64,000 nt of DNA from CAYVHU01 sp964451415 (GCA_964451415.1 CAYVHU010000002.1:124001-188000), one strand, 5' to 3'; counted from the first letter of the stretch, positions 18,158 through 26,453 are shown. The notes: generated by a model from the letters alone, not told the origin. A program made the numbers and translations.

Positions 18158-19126
18158 ATGGATATGTTGAACATTGACACACCGACCCTGATCTCATGGA
18201 TGGCGGCTCTCGCGGCAGTGGCGAGCCTGGTTGCCGTGGCACTGCCGTTTATTTTCAAGGAGAATACGACAAAACGCCTCAAGAACGTGACCCGCCAGCG
18301 TGAAACTCTTTCGCACCAACAAGTGGAGCAGTTGAACGCAAAAGGCTCCTCCATCCGCCAGCGCAAAAGTCGCATACGCACGGAAGTCATGAAAAAAATT
18401 CTTCATGTCTTGAAGCTGGACGAGGCCTTGTCTTCCAAGACGTTGAAGATGCGTTTGGCGCAAGCCGGGTTTCGCAGTCAGAACGCCCTGATCAGTTACA
18501 CGTTCACCCGCTTTGCCATGGGCGCCGGACTGTTTGCCCTCAGCGTCGCCCTGTTTACCATGTGGAAAGATTTTTCCTATCCTCTCTCTGTCAAAATTCT
18601 GATCATGGCGGGGACGACATTGATCGGTTTCTATATGCCCAAGATTTATGTTGGTAACATTGCCCAAAAACGCCAAAAAAGCCTCAATCTGGGGTTTGCC
18701 GATGCCCTTGATTTGATGGTCATCTGTGTCGAAGGCGGCCTTTCCGTTGAAGGAGCGTTTGATCGCGTCACACAGGAAATCGCCAAGAATTTCCCCGATC
18801 TGGCACAGGAATTCGCCCTCACATCCGCTGAATTGTCATATCTGGGGGATCGCCATCAAGCCTTCTTGAATTTTTCCGAACGCACCGGCCTTCCCGCCGC
18901 TAAATCATTGGCCACCACGCTGATTCAATCAGAGAAATACGGCACTCCCGTGGGTCAGGCCCTTAAGGTTTTATCTCAAGAACGCCGCCTGGAACGGATG
19001 GCCATCGCCGAAAAGAAAGGAGCGTCTCTGCCCGCCAAGCTGACGGTGCCAATGATTCTTTTTTTCCTGCCCCCCTTATTTATGGTGGTGATCGGACCGG
19101 CAGCTATCAACATCATGAACCGCTGA
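18158..19126 (+). CDS. tadC: Tad pilus inner-membrane protein TadC
   Basis: Second GspF-like platform protein, 322 aa, partner of TadB. A first helix near residues 9-30 is followed by a long basic cytoplasmic segment, two helices near 120-165, the T2SSF core (GFADALDLMVICVEGGLSVEGAFDRV; PAAKSLATTLIQSEKYGTPVGQALKVLSQERRLERM region) and a final hydrophobic helix. It is the last gene of the forward Tad operon. Its 3' end overlaps the end of the convergent GT87-like gene by 14 bp, with no terminator visible between them. Confidence 0.95.
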   Translation: MDMLNIDTPTLISWMAALAAVASLVAVALPFIFKENTTKRLKNVTRQRETLSHQQVEQLNAKGSSIRQRKSRIRTEVMKKILHVLKLDEALSSKTLKMRLAQAGFRSQNALISYTFTRFAMGAGLFALSVALFTMWKDFSYPLSVKILIMAGTTLIGFYMPKIYVGNIAQKRQKSLNLGFADALDLMVICVEGGLSVEGAFDRVTQEIAKNFPDLAQEFALTSAELSYLGDRHQAFLNFSERTGLPAAKSLATTLIQSEKYGTPVGQALKVLSQERRLERMAIAEKKGASLPAKLTVPMILFFLPPLFMVVIGPAAINIMNR

Positions 19127-20324
19127 CTTCGAAGCGCGCGCGACGCAATATCAGGGCGTGAAAGACCAAAACGCTAAAAAATCCTACGGGAATGTCGATT
19201 GCCGTGGCTGTCACACGGGCAATTAGGGGTATGCCCCAAACCAAAACCAGAACCGTCTTTTCCCACGCCAGGAACCCGCATTTCAGTCCGTGGCCGGCCA
19301 ACCATGCGATCGCCAAAGCCAGAACAACCAAATCATAGTCCAAAACGTAAGGCGTCACCAAAACGGCTCCGGTGACCAGGCCCGCCGACTTCAACGCCGG
19401 TGCCACGGGCTGGCGCCACAAGCGCATGGTGGTGAAAGCGACCCCCGCCGCCAACAGCCCTTGAGCCACATAGGCTATGAGAACCGGAGCGCCGAGCGAG
19501 CGCAAGGCCGCAAACAGACTTTGCAATTTACCCCAACCGATCGCTCCGGATTCCAAAACATCAACCCGGGTAAAGTGGGTATTGGCCAGAAAGGCGCTCC
19601 AGATATCCACGCCGAACACGGCAATAGTCAGACCGATCAGAATCAAGACTGTCAATGAAGCGGCGGCAAATACTGTCCACCGCCCACTGAAAGCAAGAAC
19701 CAATGGAATCAAGGGACCGAATTGCGGCTTGTAAACCAACAAGCCGAAGGCAATGCCGGCAAGGACGGGACGTTTATCCACAAACAGCAACCCCGTCCCC
19801 AGCAGGGCCGCCGTAAGAAAGCCGTTCTGGCCGTGCAAAATGACGATCGGCACGGCGGAAAACGCCAATGCCAGGGAGATGGTCAAGGAAAGCGGCGCGG
19901 TGCTACGCATAATGCCCAGCACGACCCCCAGATAGAGGGGCAAAGTCAACCCGACCCATACCGCCAACGCCCATCCGTAAGGCAACAGCGCCAGAGCGGT
20001 GGCTACGAGCAAGAAAAAAGGAGGATAATGCCAGCCGTAATAGGGAACGGCGTGATCGTGAAACATAACCTGTTGGGTTAAATAGTGTTTTTGAGGGTTG
20101 TAAACATCCACGGGCATGCCACTCAGAGCCATATGGCCGGCACTCCAGACGTTAGCGAAATCCGTGCCCAGAGGACGCCCCAAAACATCAAGATCCCCGC
20201 TCGCGCTGAGAAGCAATCCTACGATGGCTGACAGCCAAAGAACGATAAAAATCCACGCGTAGACGCGCATGCGCTCACATGTGACCCAATCTCCATTTTT
20301 GAGATTTTGTATCCACGCTTCCAT
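19113..20324 (-). CDS. GT87/DUF2029-like membrane mannosyltransferase family protein
   Basis: Multi-pass membrane protein (403 aa from ATG 20324, preceded by GGGAG; an upstream start at 20354 would overlap cpaA). The conserved GTDFANVWSAGHMALSG after the first helix, WHYPPFFLL and GQNGFLTAALLG, and a late PYVLDYDLVVLALA match the polyprenyl-phosphate-mannose-dependent GT87 (DUF2029) fold. The acidic residue in GTDF is the likely catalytic Asp. It follows cpaA by 26 bp on the same strand, so it could glycosylate or otherwise act with the pilus, but that is only positional inference. Confidence 0.8.
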   Translation of the reverse strand: MEAWIQNLKNGDWVTCERMRVYAWIFIVLWLSAIVGLLLSASGDLDVLGRPLGTDFANVWSAGHMALSGMPVDVYNPQKHYLTQQVMFHDHAVPYYGWHYPPFFLLVATALALLPYGWALAVWVGLTLPLYLGVVLGIMRSTAPLSLTISLALAFSAVPIVILHGQNGFLTAALLGTGLLFVDKRPVLAGIAFGLLVYKPQFGPLIPLVLAFSGRWTVFAAASLTVLILIGLTIAVFGVDIWSAFLANTHFTRVDVLESGAIGWGKLQSLFAALRSLGAPVLIAYVAQGLLAAGVAFTTMRLWRQPVAPALKSAGLVTGAVLVTPYVLDYDLVVLALAIAWLAGHGLKCGFLAWEKTVLVLVWGIPLIARVTATAIDIPVGFFSVLVFHALILRRARFEVSGS

Positions 20325-20350
20325 GCCTCGTCTCCCGTCCCCAGGGAAAT

Positions 20351-20902
20351 TCAAAAAAACAAGCCGGATCCCGTTTTAAACAACACCTGCCAGGCGCTGG
20401 GCAAGACATCCATCTTTGGCAAGGTAATCATGGCCCCCACCGCGATTGCGATCCCATAGGGCACGGCCTTGTTGGGCGTGAAAATACCTTGGGCTCGCGA
20501 TACCAGCCAAGTTGGCCAGATCCCCAAACCCAAGCGTAATAAAATGACCAGAATGGATAAAACGCCCCCGACCAAAAGAACGACCAGGATAAACAGAAAA
20601 AGTGTGTCCCAGCCAACCCACAGGGCGCATACCGCCATCAGCTTCGCATCGCCACCGCCAAAGTACCCCAGTGCATACAGCGTGAATCCCGCCGCCAACA
20701 GCAAAAGGCCGGCCGCTCCATGCCAGGCGATCGTTTCCAGTCCAAGGTCCGCAATAACGGCGATGGGCAAAAATGCGGCCAGCAAAGCCAGTGAAACCCA
20801 ATTGGGAATGTGCAACTCGCGCGCATCCGACCATGCTGCGTAGAGCACGAAAGCCACATATAAAAACATCAAGATAGAATGCAACGCCACCACGAGGAAC
20901 AT
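20351..20902 (-). CDS. cpaA: Prepilin peptidase CpaA/TadV
   Basis: A24-family aspartic prepilin peptidase that cleaves Flp and the TadE/F pseudopilins at the inner membrane. It has 183 aa and about five helices, with the two catalytic aspartates in AWSDARELHIPN and GYFGGGDAKLMA. Like other TadV proteins it lacks the N-methyltransferase domain of PilD. It lies downstream of flp in the same direction, separated by a strong terminator-like hairpin (20913-20950). The ATG at 20902 follows GGAGG very closely; an alternative ATG at 20869 lacks a ribosome site. Confidence 0.94.
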   Translation of the reverse strand: MFLVVALHSILMFLYVAFVLYAAWSDARELHIPNWVSLALLAAFLPIAVIADLGLETIAWHGAAGLLLLAAGFTLYALGYFGGGDAKLMAVCALWVGWDTLFLFILVVLLVGGVLSILVILLRLGLGIWPTWLVSRAQGIFTPNKAVPYGIAIAVGAMITLPKMDVLPSAWQVLFKTGSGLFF

Positions 20903-20912
20903 CCCTCCGGCT

Positions 20913-20950
20913 AAAAAAACCCGCCTCCGGCCCTGAGAGCCGGAGGCGGG
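20913..20950 (-). terminator. Strong rho-independent terminator/attenuator after flp
   Basis: On the minus strand CCCGCCTCCGG and CCGGAGGCGGG form an 11-bp perfect GC-rich stem (20920-20930 with 20940-20950), followed by seven Ts. It sits 24 bp after the flp stop and 11 bp before cpaA, so it probably limits cpaA transcription relative to pilin. Confidence 0.93.
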
Positions 20951-20973
20951 TTCAATGACCGCACGAGCGGATG

Positions 20974-21153
20974 TTATTTTGGTTTCACATTTGTCGCGAT
21001 GTTATTAAACGCAAGATTTAGGTTGGTGCCCACCAGCGCCAACGTCGTGACAAGAACCACGGCAATCAACGCTGCAATCAAACCATATTCAATGGCGGTC
21101 GCTCCGGACTCGTCATTGGAAAAGTTCGTCATCAACTCAGAAAACTTAGCCAT
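20974..21153 (-). CDS. flp: Flp-type major pilin
   Basis: Very short gene (59 aa) for the structural pilin of the Tad pilus. The product begins MAKFSELMTNFSNDESG, then ATAIEYGLIAALIAVVLVTT. Cleavage is expected after Gly17, leaving mature pilin with the hallmark Glu-Tyr pair at +5/+6 and a hydrophobic helix. The C terminus ends in NVKPK. GGAG lies eight bases before the ATG. The gene stands first in the reverse block, with cpaA downstream behind an attenuator, and has a long 347-bp upstream region. Too short for many gene callers, but unmistakable. Confidence 0.96.
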   Translation of the reverse strand: MAKFSELMTNFSNDESGATAIEYGLIAALIAVVLVTTLALVGTNLNLAFNNIATNVKPK

Positions 21154-21489
21154 TTTTACAACTCCTACGTCTATTTTTACGTCTCACCGATACGCGCTCT
21201 ACGTTAAATAGAAGGCTTGGCGTCCAACCGGACCCAAAAACCGAACCGTCAAATGAGTGCCCAACAGCTTGACCTAACGAATATGGGAAGTCAAGACCGA
21301 GCCAAAACAGTCCCTTAAACACCAAATCGTTTCCGTTGAGAAACAAGACCCTTCTTCTCTACAAACCGCCAACCGCAACACAACTCATGATAGTTCTCTC
21401 TAAATTCCGAATCGCCTAAATATTGACCAAGAAAGACATACAAGCCGATCCGTCATGGCTTCACCATACACCGCACACAAGGACGCAGG
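21154..21489 (-). promoter_or_regulatory. Intergenic/leader region upstream of flp
   Basis: About 340 bp without a coding sequence, between the Crp-type gene and flp, presumed to hold the flp promoter reading leftwards. I see GGAG for flp at its end and an inverted repeat CTTGAC-N16-GTCAAG (21268-21295), but no convincing -35/-10 pair or sigma-54 box. A CRP-like palindrome sits at its far edge (21490-21505). Confidence 0.5.
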
Positions 21490-21505
21490 TATGACGGCCG
21501 TCACA
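21490..21505. promoter_or_regulatory. CRP-family-like palindrome
   Basis: TATGACGGCCGTCACA fits the CRP/FNR-family pattern TGTGA-N6-TCACA with one mismatch, around a perfect TGACGGCCGTCA core. It overlaps the stop codon of the Crp-type gene and lies about 340 bp upstream of flp. Confidence 0.5.
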
Positions 21506-22208
21506 GGCTTACCAACATTTGCAAGCGGCTGTAATCCTTGATCACCAAGGATTTGTGTTTACGCCCGACCACCCCTTCGCGGGCCAGATGACCGATGGCC
21601 ATGGCGACGTCTTCGCGCGACGTGCCGCTCCAACTGGCAATTTCCTCATGTTTGGGCAGAAACTGGATCAACCACGAACCGTCGCCTTGCGGATTGGGTT
21701 CCGACATGCGCAGCAATTCATAATAGACACGCTGATGGGGACTTCGGGTGCTCAATGACGTCACGCGACCGTTCAACGTGCGAATCAAGCCCGCGAATCG
21801 TTTCAGCAACATCAACGATATGCCCGGACATTCCATCAGCAAATTGCGGAAATCATGACTGGGGAGCGCCGCCAAAACCGTGGGTTCCAAGGCCGTGACG
21901 CGTGCCGAACGCCGCGAGAAGTCAATTGCCGACAATTCCCCGAAACTGGCTCCGGCGTGCAATTCAGCCAAAGCGATTTCCTGGTCGTTGTCCAAAAGAT
22001 CCATGACCTTGACACGTCCGGAAACGATGAAGAACACGTTGGTCGATTCATCGTCGCGATCAACGATGACTTGGTTGGACTTACACACCATCCACAAGCA
22101 CGTGCCTTCAAGTTTGCGCACCACCGCAGGGGGCGCTTCACTCAGGATATCGATATCGTCAAGAGAACGGGCCTCAAGCGGTATCGCGCTATCGTCGTGC
22201 TCGTCCAT
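21501..22208 (-). CDS. Crp/Fnr-family transcriptional regulator
   Basis: cNMP-binding-fold regulator, 235 aa from ATG 22208 (MDEHDDSAIPLE); the open frame continues upstream but without a ribosome site. The beta-roll shows NVFFIVSGRVKV, ALAELHAGASFGELSAID and RRSARVTALEPTVLAALP; the phosphate-binding region FGELSAID plus RRSA resembles true cAMP sites (FGE...R-S/T-A). The C-terminal HTH is EEIASWSGTSREDVAMAIGHLAREGVV. No FNR-type N-terminal cysteine cluster is present. Its position inside the Tad locus, next to PilZ and TadD genes, suggests control of pili. Confidence 0.9.
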   Translation of the reverse strand: MDEHDDSAIPLEARSLDDIDILSEAPPAVVRKLEGTCLWMVCKSNQVIVDRDDESTNVFFIVSGRVKVMDLLDNDQEIALAELHAGASFGELSAIDFSRRSARVTALEPTVLAALPSHDFRNLLMECPGISLMLLKRFAGLIRTLNGRVTSLSTRSPHQRVYYELLRMSEPNPQGDGSWLIQFLPKHEEIASWSGTSREDVAMAIGHLAREGVVGRKHKSLVIKDYSRLQMLVSL

Positions 22209-22319
22209 CCATCCACCGCCCAGAGGAACCGCTTGCGCATGGAGCGCTGTTATAGTGTGACAAAGGAAACCCTTGTTATCAATGGATTTCACAATACCTT
22301 TCATCCCCGGCTTTTAATC

Positions 22320-22754
22320 TTAATCGCCGGCTTCTTCTCGTTTTACCTGTTCATGCGCCACGCGCCAGCGATTGGGCATTAAACGTTTCATCACCAGACG
22401 ACAACGCAAGGGCGGATCGGTAAAACGAAGGCCCACCAAACGCTCTTGAGGCCGCACCCAAGCAATGGTCGCGTTTAACGCCTTATAATCCGAAAGACGC
22501 TCGAAAATCAATTGGATGGTGCCGTTTTTAGTGAGACGTTTAAAATCTTCGGCAGATTTCAGATGAACTTGCGCCCCCCCTTCGGAGATATCGGAGACAA
22601 CGCACGCGTAGCCTTTGCCGAACTGGCACACACGCCCACCGTATACCGTGCTCAAGCGCACGCCCTGGCGACGCGATGTTTCACCTTGCTGCGCTTCCGC
22701 AGAAAATTCCCCGCCATTTTTCCCGGTTCCGTCGAAAGTATCCTCGCAACTCAT
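22320..22754 (-). CDS. PilZ-domain c-di-GMP-binding protein
   Basis: PilZ protein of 144 aa. Both c-di-GMP contacts are present: RQGVR (RxxxR) near residue 29 and DISEGG (DxSxxG) near 54, followed by the beta-barrel strands ending GLRFTDPP. The N terminus is a short polar tail. The start ATG overlaps the TadD stop (ATGA, 22751-22754), so the two are co-translated. It may couple c-di-GMP to Tad pilus function. A possible source of the signal in this window is the GGDEF protein at 6379-8091. Confidence 0.9.
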   Translation of the reverse strand: MSCEDTFDGTGKNGGEFSAEAQQGETSRRQGVRLSTVYGGRVCQFGKGYACVVSDISEGGAQVHLKSAEDFKRLTKNGTIQLIFERLSDYKALNATIAWVRPQERLVGLRFTDPPLRCRLVMKRLMPNRWRVAHEQVKREEAGD

Positions 22755-23629
22755 TTTTTATGCCCCGTAAAACGGCGATAAAAAGACAGATTCGTCTCCA
22801 TATCACCAGCATTCAAATCCATCGCCGCCAGGGTGCGTGCTTTACCGATTTGTCCGTTCACCGCATATAGCAAGGCCAGATTCTGACGCACGTTGACATT
22901 GCTGCGGTTGAGCATGGCAGCGCGTTCCAACGTCGCAATGGCGGCGGACAGCTTCCCCGCAACCGCCTGGGACATGGCCATGTTGTTCAACACCACCGCA
23001 TTGTCCGGCGAGAATTGAAGCGCCTTGCGATAAGATGAAATGGCAGCGGCGTATTGGTTCAAGGCGTCATGGGTAACGCCCAAAGCGGAAAAAACCTGCC
23101 AGTTCCGAGGCATCAGACGGGCGACGTCAAGAAGCCCCGCCAGGGCTTCTTTCCGGCGTCCCGCCGCCAGCAAGGCTTTTGCATATTCAAACTTGACGAA
23201 AGAATCGTCCATCAGATGTTTGGGGTGCTGCGCGACATAGCCCAGAACTTCTTTGGCGCGGCCACTGTAACGCATATTGCGGATGAATGCGGCAAGCACC
23301 CTGGGATCATCGGAGCGGCGCTCGTACAAGCGCCCGAAGACATTGGCCGCGATGGCGTACTTATGCGTCCCTTCGGCCTCGTGCCCCGCCGCCCACAAGG
23401 TGCGCTGCGCGGCATTCATATCGGCAGGGTGTTCTTTGGCGGCGGCAACGCCGCCCTCGCCGCGCGTCTTCAACGTTCCGCCAAGACCTTGGCACGCCGC
23501 CAGACTCAACAGCGCCACACCCAGGCAAAACGCCCGCAAAGCACCCTTGCGGCCTGGAGCAAGAAACACACCGCAGCGTTTATGTTCACGAAGTATCCAG
23601 ATCATGAGATTTTGTCTTTTGCTCCGCAT
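22751..23629 (-). CDS. tadD: TPR lipoprotein TadD
   Basis: Tetratricopeptide lipoprotein of the Tad system (about 292 aa from ATG 23629; ATG 23605 is an alternative). An N-terminal basic region and hydrophobic stretch end in LLSLAACQG, a lipobox. At least four TPR-like helix pairs follow (AANVFGRLYERRSDDPRVL; VFSALGVTHDALNQYAAAISSYRKALQFSPDN region; NNMAMSQAVAGKLSAAIATLERAAML). TadD proteins help assemble the secretin. It is the first gene of a tadD-pilZ pair, divergent from the TadG-like gene across an intergenic region with a CRP-like site. Confidence 0.9.
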   Translation of the reverse strand: MRSKRQNLMIWILREHKRCGVFLAPGRKGALRAFCLGVALLSLAACQGLGGTLKTRGEGGVAAAKEHPADMNAAQRTLWAAGHEAEGTHKYAIAANVFGRLYERRSDDPRVLAAFIRNMRYSGRAKEVLGYVAQHPKHLMDDSFVKFEYAKALLAAGRRKEALAGLLDVARLMPRNWQVFSALGVTHDALNQYAAAISSYRKALQFSPDNAVVLNNMAMSQAVAGKLSAAIATLERAAMLNRSNVNVRQNLALLYAVNGQIGKARTLAAMDLNAGDMETNLSFYRRFTGHKK

Positions 23630-23729
23630 TAGCGTCAATCGTGATGTCTTCGAGGTTAAGTTTACACAATAGCGTTCTTCCGCGCATCACATTGAGTGGT
23701 TTCATCATACGCCGACAGCCTGGCGAGGC

Positions 23730-23745
23730 CGTGACGGCCATCACT
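23730..23745. promoter_or_regulatory. CRP-family-like palindrome between tadD and tadG
   Basis: CGTGACGGCCATCACT has GTGA-N6-TCAC symmetry and shares the core TGACGGCC-TCA with the site near flp. It lies in the divergent region, about 72 bp before the TadG-like ATG and about 100 bp before tadD. Confidence 0.5.
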
Positions 23746-23816
23746 GACAAACGCGCCCGCACACGACATTATAGATGTGTATGATGACTTAGACGAGATA
23801 TGATGGATCAGCTATC

Positions 23817-25154
23817 ATGAGCATGATTTCAAAATGCAACGTGACCTTGACCCGCCTGACGGCACGTTTTGCGCGCGCCCAAGACGGTGCGATTGCCGTC
23901 ATTTTCGCGCTAATGCTACCGGTGATTTTCGGCATGATCGCATTGGGGCTGGAAGCCGGCTTATGGTTCCATGATTATCGCGTGCAGCAAACCGCCACGG
24001 ATGCCGCCGTCGTCACCGCTGCGTACACCCGCTCCGAAGGCGGCGGTGCCGGCACGATCCTCTCCGACGCAACGACACAGGCAGCCAAAAACAGCTTCGA
24101 TGCCAGCGTCGACACCATCGTCGTCAACGACCCGCCGGTCGTATCCACAACGTACGGTGGGAATTACACCTATATAGAGGTCGTCATTACGCACCAGGTC
24201 AATTTTTTATTCGCTCAGGTACTCTCATCCAACCCCTTTAACTCCGTGACCTATGCCGTTGCCAAGGCCTCCATACAATCCGCGGGCGACGCCTGCGTTC
24301 TCGCGCTGGATTCTTCGGGTTCGGCGCTGGAAGTCAGTGGCAACGGTTCCGTCACCCTCAACAATTGTCAGGCCGCCTCGAACTCCGCCAGTTCCAGCGC
24401 ACTCAATATTTCCGGTGCCGGGACCTTGAATGTCGATTGCTACTCCGTCGTCGGCGGTGTTTCCAGCGGCGGCGGGCTGAACACGGCTTCCAATTGTACC
24501 GGCGTCACCGGTGCGGCCCCGATTGCCGACCCCTACGCCACATTGAACGATCCGGACAACGGAAGTTGCGACAGCAACGCCGTGAGTTACAATTCCGCCG
24601 GAAGCACATTGACGCTGGGCACCGGCAGCTATGCGACGCCCTATGTCGTATGCGGCGACGTCACGGTACAAAACGGCACCGTTAAATTCGACGGTCTGGT
24701 GGTCGTCAAGGGAAACATCACAGTCAACGGCAACGGTGCGATCAGTTCCGATTCCAGCAATGGGACGACGATCGTCCTCAAAGACGGCGGCCAGATCAGC
24801 AATATCAACGGCAACGCCCAGGCCAACCTCAGCGCACCGACGGGGTCCTCCGCCGGCGTTTGGCAGGGCATCTTGTTTTATCAAGATCGCGTCACCTCGC
24901 CGGTGTGTACAGGCAGCAATTGCAACACCCTCAACGGCAATTCAAGTTCGACGTTTCAAGGCGTCATATACTTTCCAAATCAAGAACTCAATGTGAGTGG
25001 GGGAAACGAAGCCACATCGACGTGTTTGCAGATCATCGCCCTGCGCGTCGGTTTTTCCGGCAATGCCAGTTTCAACACCTCAAATGCCTGTTCAAGCGCC
25101 GGCGTTTCGCCCGTCAACGTCCCCGGCAAAACCCTTGTAACCCTTGTTGAATAG
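23817..25154 (+). CDS. TadG-like Tad pilus protein with Ser/Gly/Asn-rich exported domain
   Basis: 445 aa. The N terminus ARFARAQDGAIAVIFALMLPVIFGMIALGLEAGLW is the TadG/TadE-type membrane anchor (about residues 18-50), followed by VQQTATDAAVVTAAYTRSEG, typical of TadG-like N-terminal domains. From about residue 160 the protein becomes Ser/Gly/Asn-rich with repeated short beta strands (SGSALEVSGNGSVTLNN; GDVTVQNGTVKFDGLVVVKGNITVNGNG region), suggesting a beta-helical or adhesive surface. Several spaced cysteines occur (CVLA, NNCQ, NCTG, SNCNT). It leads the tadG-tadE-tadE unit. Confidence 0.85.
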   Translation: MSMISKCNVTLTRLTARFARAQDGAIAVIFALMLPVIFGMIALGLEAGLWFHDYRVQQTATDAAVVTAAYTRSEGGGAGTILSDATTQAAKNSFDASVDTIVVNDPPVVSTTYGGNYTYIEVVITHQVNFLFAQVLSSNPFNSVTYAVAKASIQSAGDACVLALDSSGSALEVSGNGSVTLNNCQAASNSASSSALNISGAGTLNVDCYSVVGGVSSGGGLNTASNCTGVTGAAPIADPYATLNDPDNGSCDSNAVSYNSAGSTLTLGTGSYATPYVVCGDVTVQNGTVKFDGLVVVKGNITVNGNGAISSDSSNGTTIVLKDGGQISNINGNAQANLSAPTGSSAGVWQGILFYQDRVTSPVCTGSNCNTLNGNSSSTFQGVIYFPNQELNVSGGNEATSTCLQIIALRVGFSGNASFNTSNACSSAGVSPVNVPGKTLVTLVE

Positions 25155-25175
25155 AGCGTTTCTTAGGAAAATACG

Positions 25176-25646
25176 ATGGTTGCTAAAACAAAATTTCGTA
25201 ATTCTCTTTTCGCCACATGGGCAAGATGGCGTCGTGACGAACGCGGTGTCAGTGCGGTGGAATTCGCATTGATCGTACCGATCATGCTGATCGTGTTCCT
25301 CAGCGTCTCTGATTACGCCGTCGCCGTTTATCACAAGATCGAACTGGCCAGCGCCACCCGCGCCGGGGCGCAATACGCGCTGGTCGACCCCTCCACCACG
25401 CTCGATACGGCGTCGATCCTTTCGGTAGTGCAAAATTCAACCCTTTTGGACCCGGCGAACCTTACCGTCACCGTGAACGAAACCTGCAGTTGTTCAAACG
25501 GATCGTCCGTGAGTTGCACAGGAACGTGCACCACGGGTTCGGTGCAACATTTCGCCAATATTGCTGCCAGCTATACAAACGCATGGTTCTTTCTGCCTGG
25601 CGGTCCCATCACCTTGACAGAGCAAAGCATCATCAGGGTGCAATGA
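25176..25646 (+). CDS. tadE: TadE-like minor pseudopilin
   Basis: TadE-family protein of 156 aa. The segment RDERGVSAVEFALIVPIMLIVFLSVSDYAVAVYHKI shows the G-x3-E-F processing-type site and hydrophobic helix of pseudopilins cleaved by TadV/CpaA. The exported part carries a tight cysteine cluster (NETCSCSNGSSVSCTGTC). AGGA lies nine bases before the ATG. It is flanked by the TadG-like gene 21 bp upstream and a second TadE/TadF-like gene downstream, a usual minor pilin set. Confidence 0.9.
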   Translation: MVAKTKFRNSLFATWARWRRDERGVSAVEFALIVPIMLIVFLSVSDYAVAVYHKIELASATRAGAQYALVDPSTTLDTASILSVVQNSTLLDPANLTVTVNETCSCSNGSSVSCTGTCTTGSVQHFANIAASYTNAWFFLPGGPITLTEQSIIRVQ

Positions 25647-25700
25647 TGAACGGCAACGCCCAAGACGAACAACATGGCAAACAGTAGCGAGGATTGTCTC

Positions 25701-26453
25701 ATGATCCGGCAATGGATAAAAAACAAGATCGAGACCGCGCGCGACGCACTGCGCGACGAACGAGGTGTGACCGCCGTCGAATTCGCCTTGGTCGCACCGG
25801 TATTCTTGATGTTCAGTATCGGTATCATCGATTTCAGCCGCCTGTACTGGGTCAAAAACACAATGCAATTCACAGTCGAACAGACGGCTCGCCAAGCCAT
25901 GGTGAACCCAAGTCTTACGACAACCCAACTGGTCAGCTACGCCGCGAACAAGGCGCAAGGTCTGGTTTCCGGCATTTCATTCACCGCCAGTTCGCAAACC
26001 ATCGGTTCCACCGAGTACAAAACCATTTCCGCAACGTACAATTTCGACTATCAGATTCCCTTCACCAATCTTGCACAAGTCCCCTTGGCCGCACAGGCGC
26101 GCACCCCCATCACCGTCGCCAGTAGCAACGACGGCAGCGGCGCTTCGGGAAGCGGTGGCAGTAGCGGCAGCAGTGGCGGCGAAGGAGGCAACTGCGGCAG
26201 CGGCGGAGACAGTGGAAGCCACATGGGTGACGGCGAAGACAACGGAAGCCACATGGGCGACGGCAACGATGGGGAAAGCCACGCTAGTGCTGACGACAAT
26301 GAGAGCAGTGATTCCGGCGGCAGTTGCAACAACAACGACAACAACAACGACAACAACGATCACAACAACCAAGATGGGAACGAAAGCGAGGACGGCCATG
26401 CGTGTAAAGACGGAAATTCGAGCCATGACGGAAATTCGAGCCACGATTCTTAA
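25701..26453 (+). CDS. TadE/TadF-like pseudopilin with acidic low-complexity tail
   Basis: 250 aa from ATG 25701 (AGGA upstream; the frame opens earlier at 25674). RDERGVTAVEFALVAPVFLMFSIGIIDFSRL near residues 18-50 is a TadE-type anchor and processing site. After a normal globular part ending near residue 145, the last ~105 residues are low complexity: Gly/Ser, then Asp/Asn/His/Glu with repeats such as GSHMGDG and GNSSHDGNSSHDS, plus a run of Asn-Asn-Asp. Such a tail is unusual for a minor pilin and could bind metal ions or coat the pilus tip. Confidence 0.85.
   Translation: MIRQWIKNKIETARDALRDERGVTAVEFALVAPVFLMFSIGIIDFSRLYWVKNTMQFTVEQTARQAMVNPSLTTTQLVSYAANKAQGLVSGISFTASSQTIGSTEYKTISATYNFDYQIPFTNLAQVPLAAQARTPITVASSNDGSGASGSGGSSGSSGGEGGNCGSGGDSGSHMGDGEDNGSHMGDGNDGESHASADDNESSDSGGSCNNNDNNNDNNDHNNQDGNESEDGHACKDGNSSHDGNSSHDS
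26409..26448. repeat. Tandem duplication at the 3' end of the acidic-tail pseudopilin gene
   Basis: The unit GACGGAAATTCGAGCCA is repeated in tandem and encodes DGNSSHDGNSSHD. A similar internal repeat (ggAAGCCACATGGGNGACGG) occurs at about 26214-26266. Confidence 0.65.

Noticed and set aside
21240..21320. Sigma-54-like box before flp
   Set aside because: GG and GC elements are one base off the required spacing.
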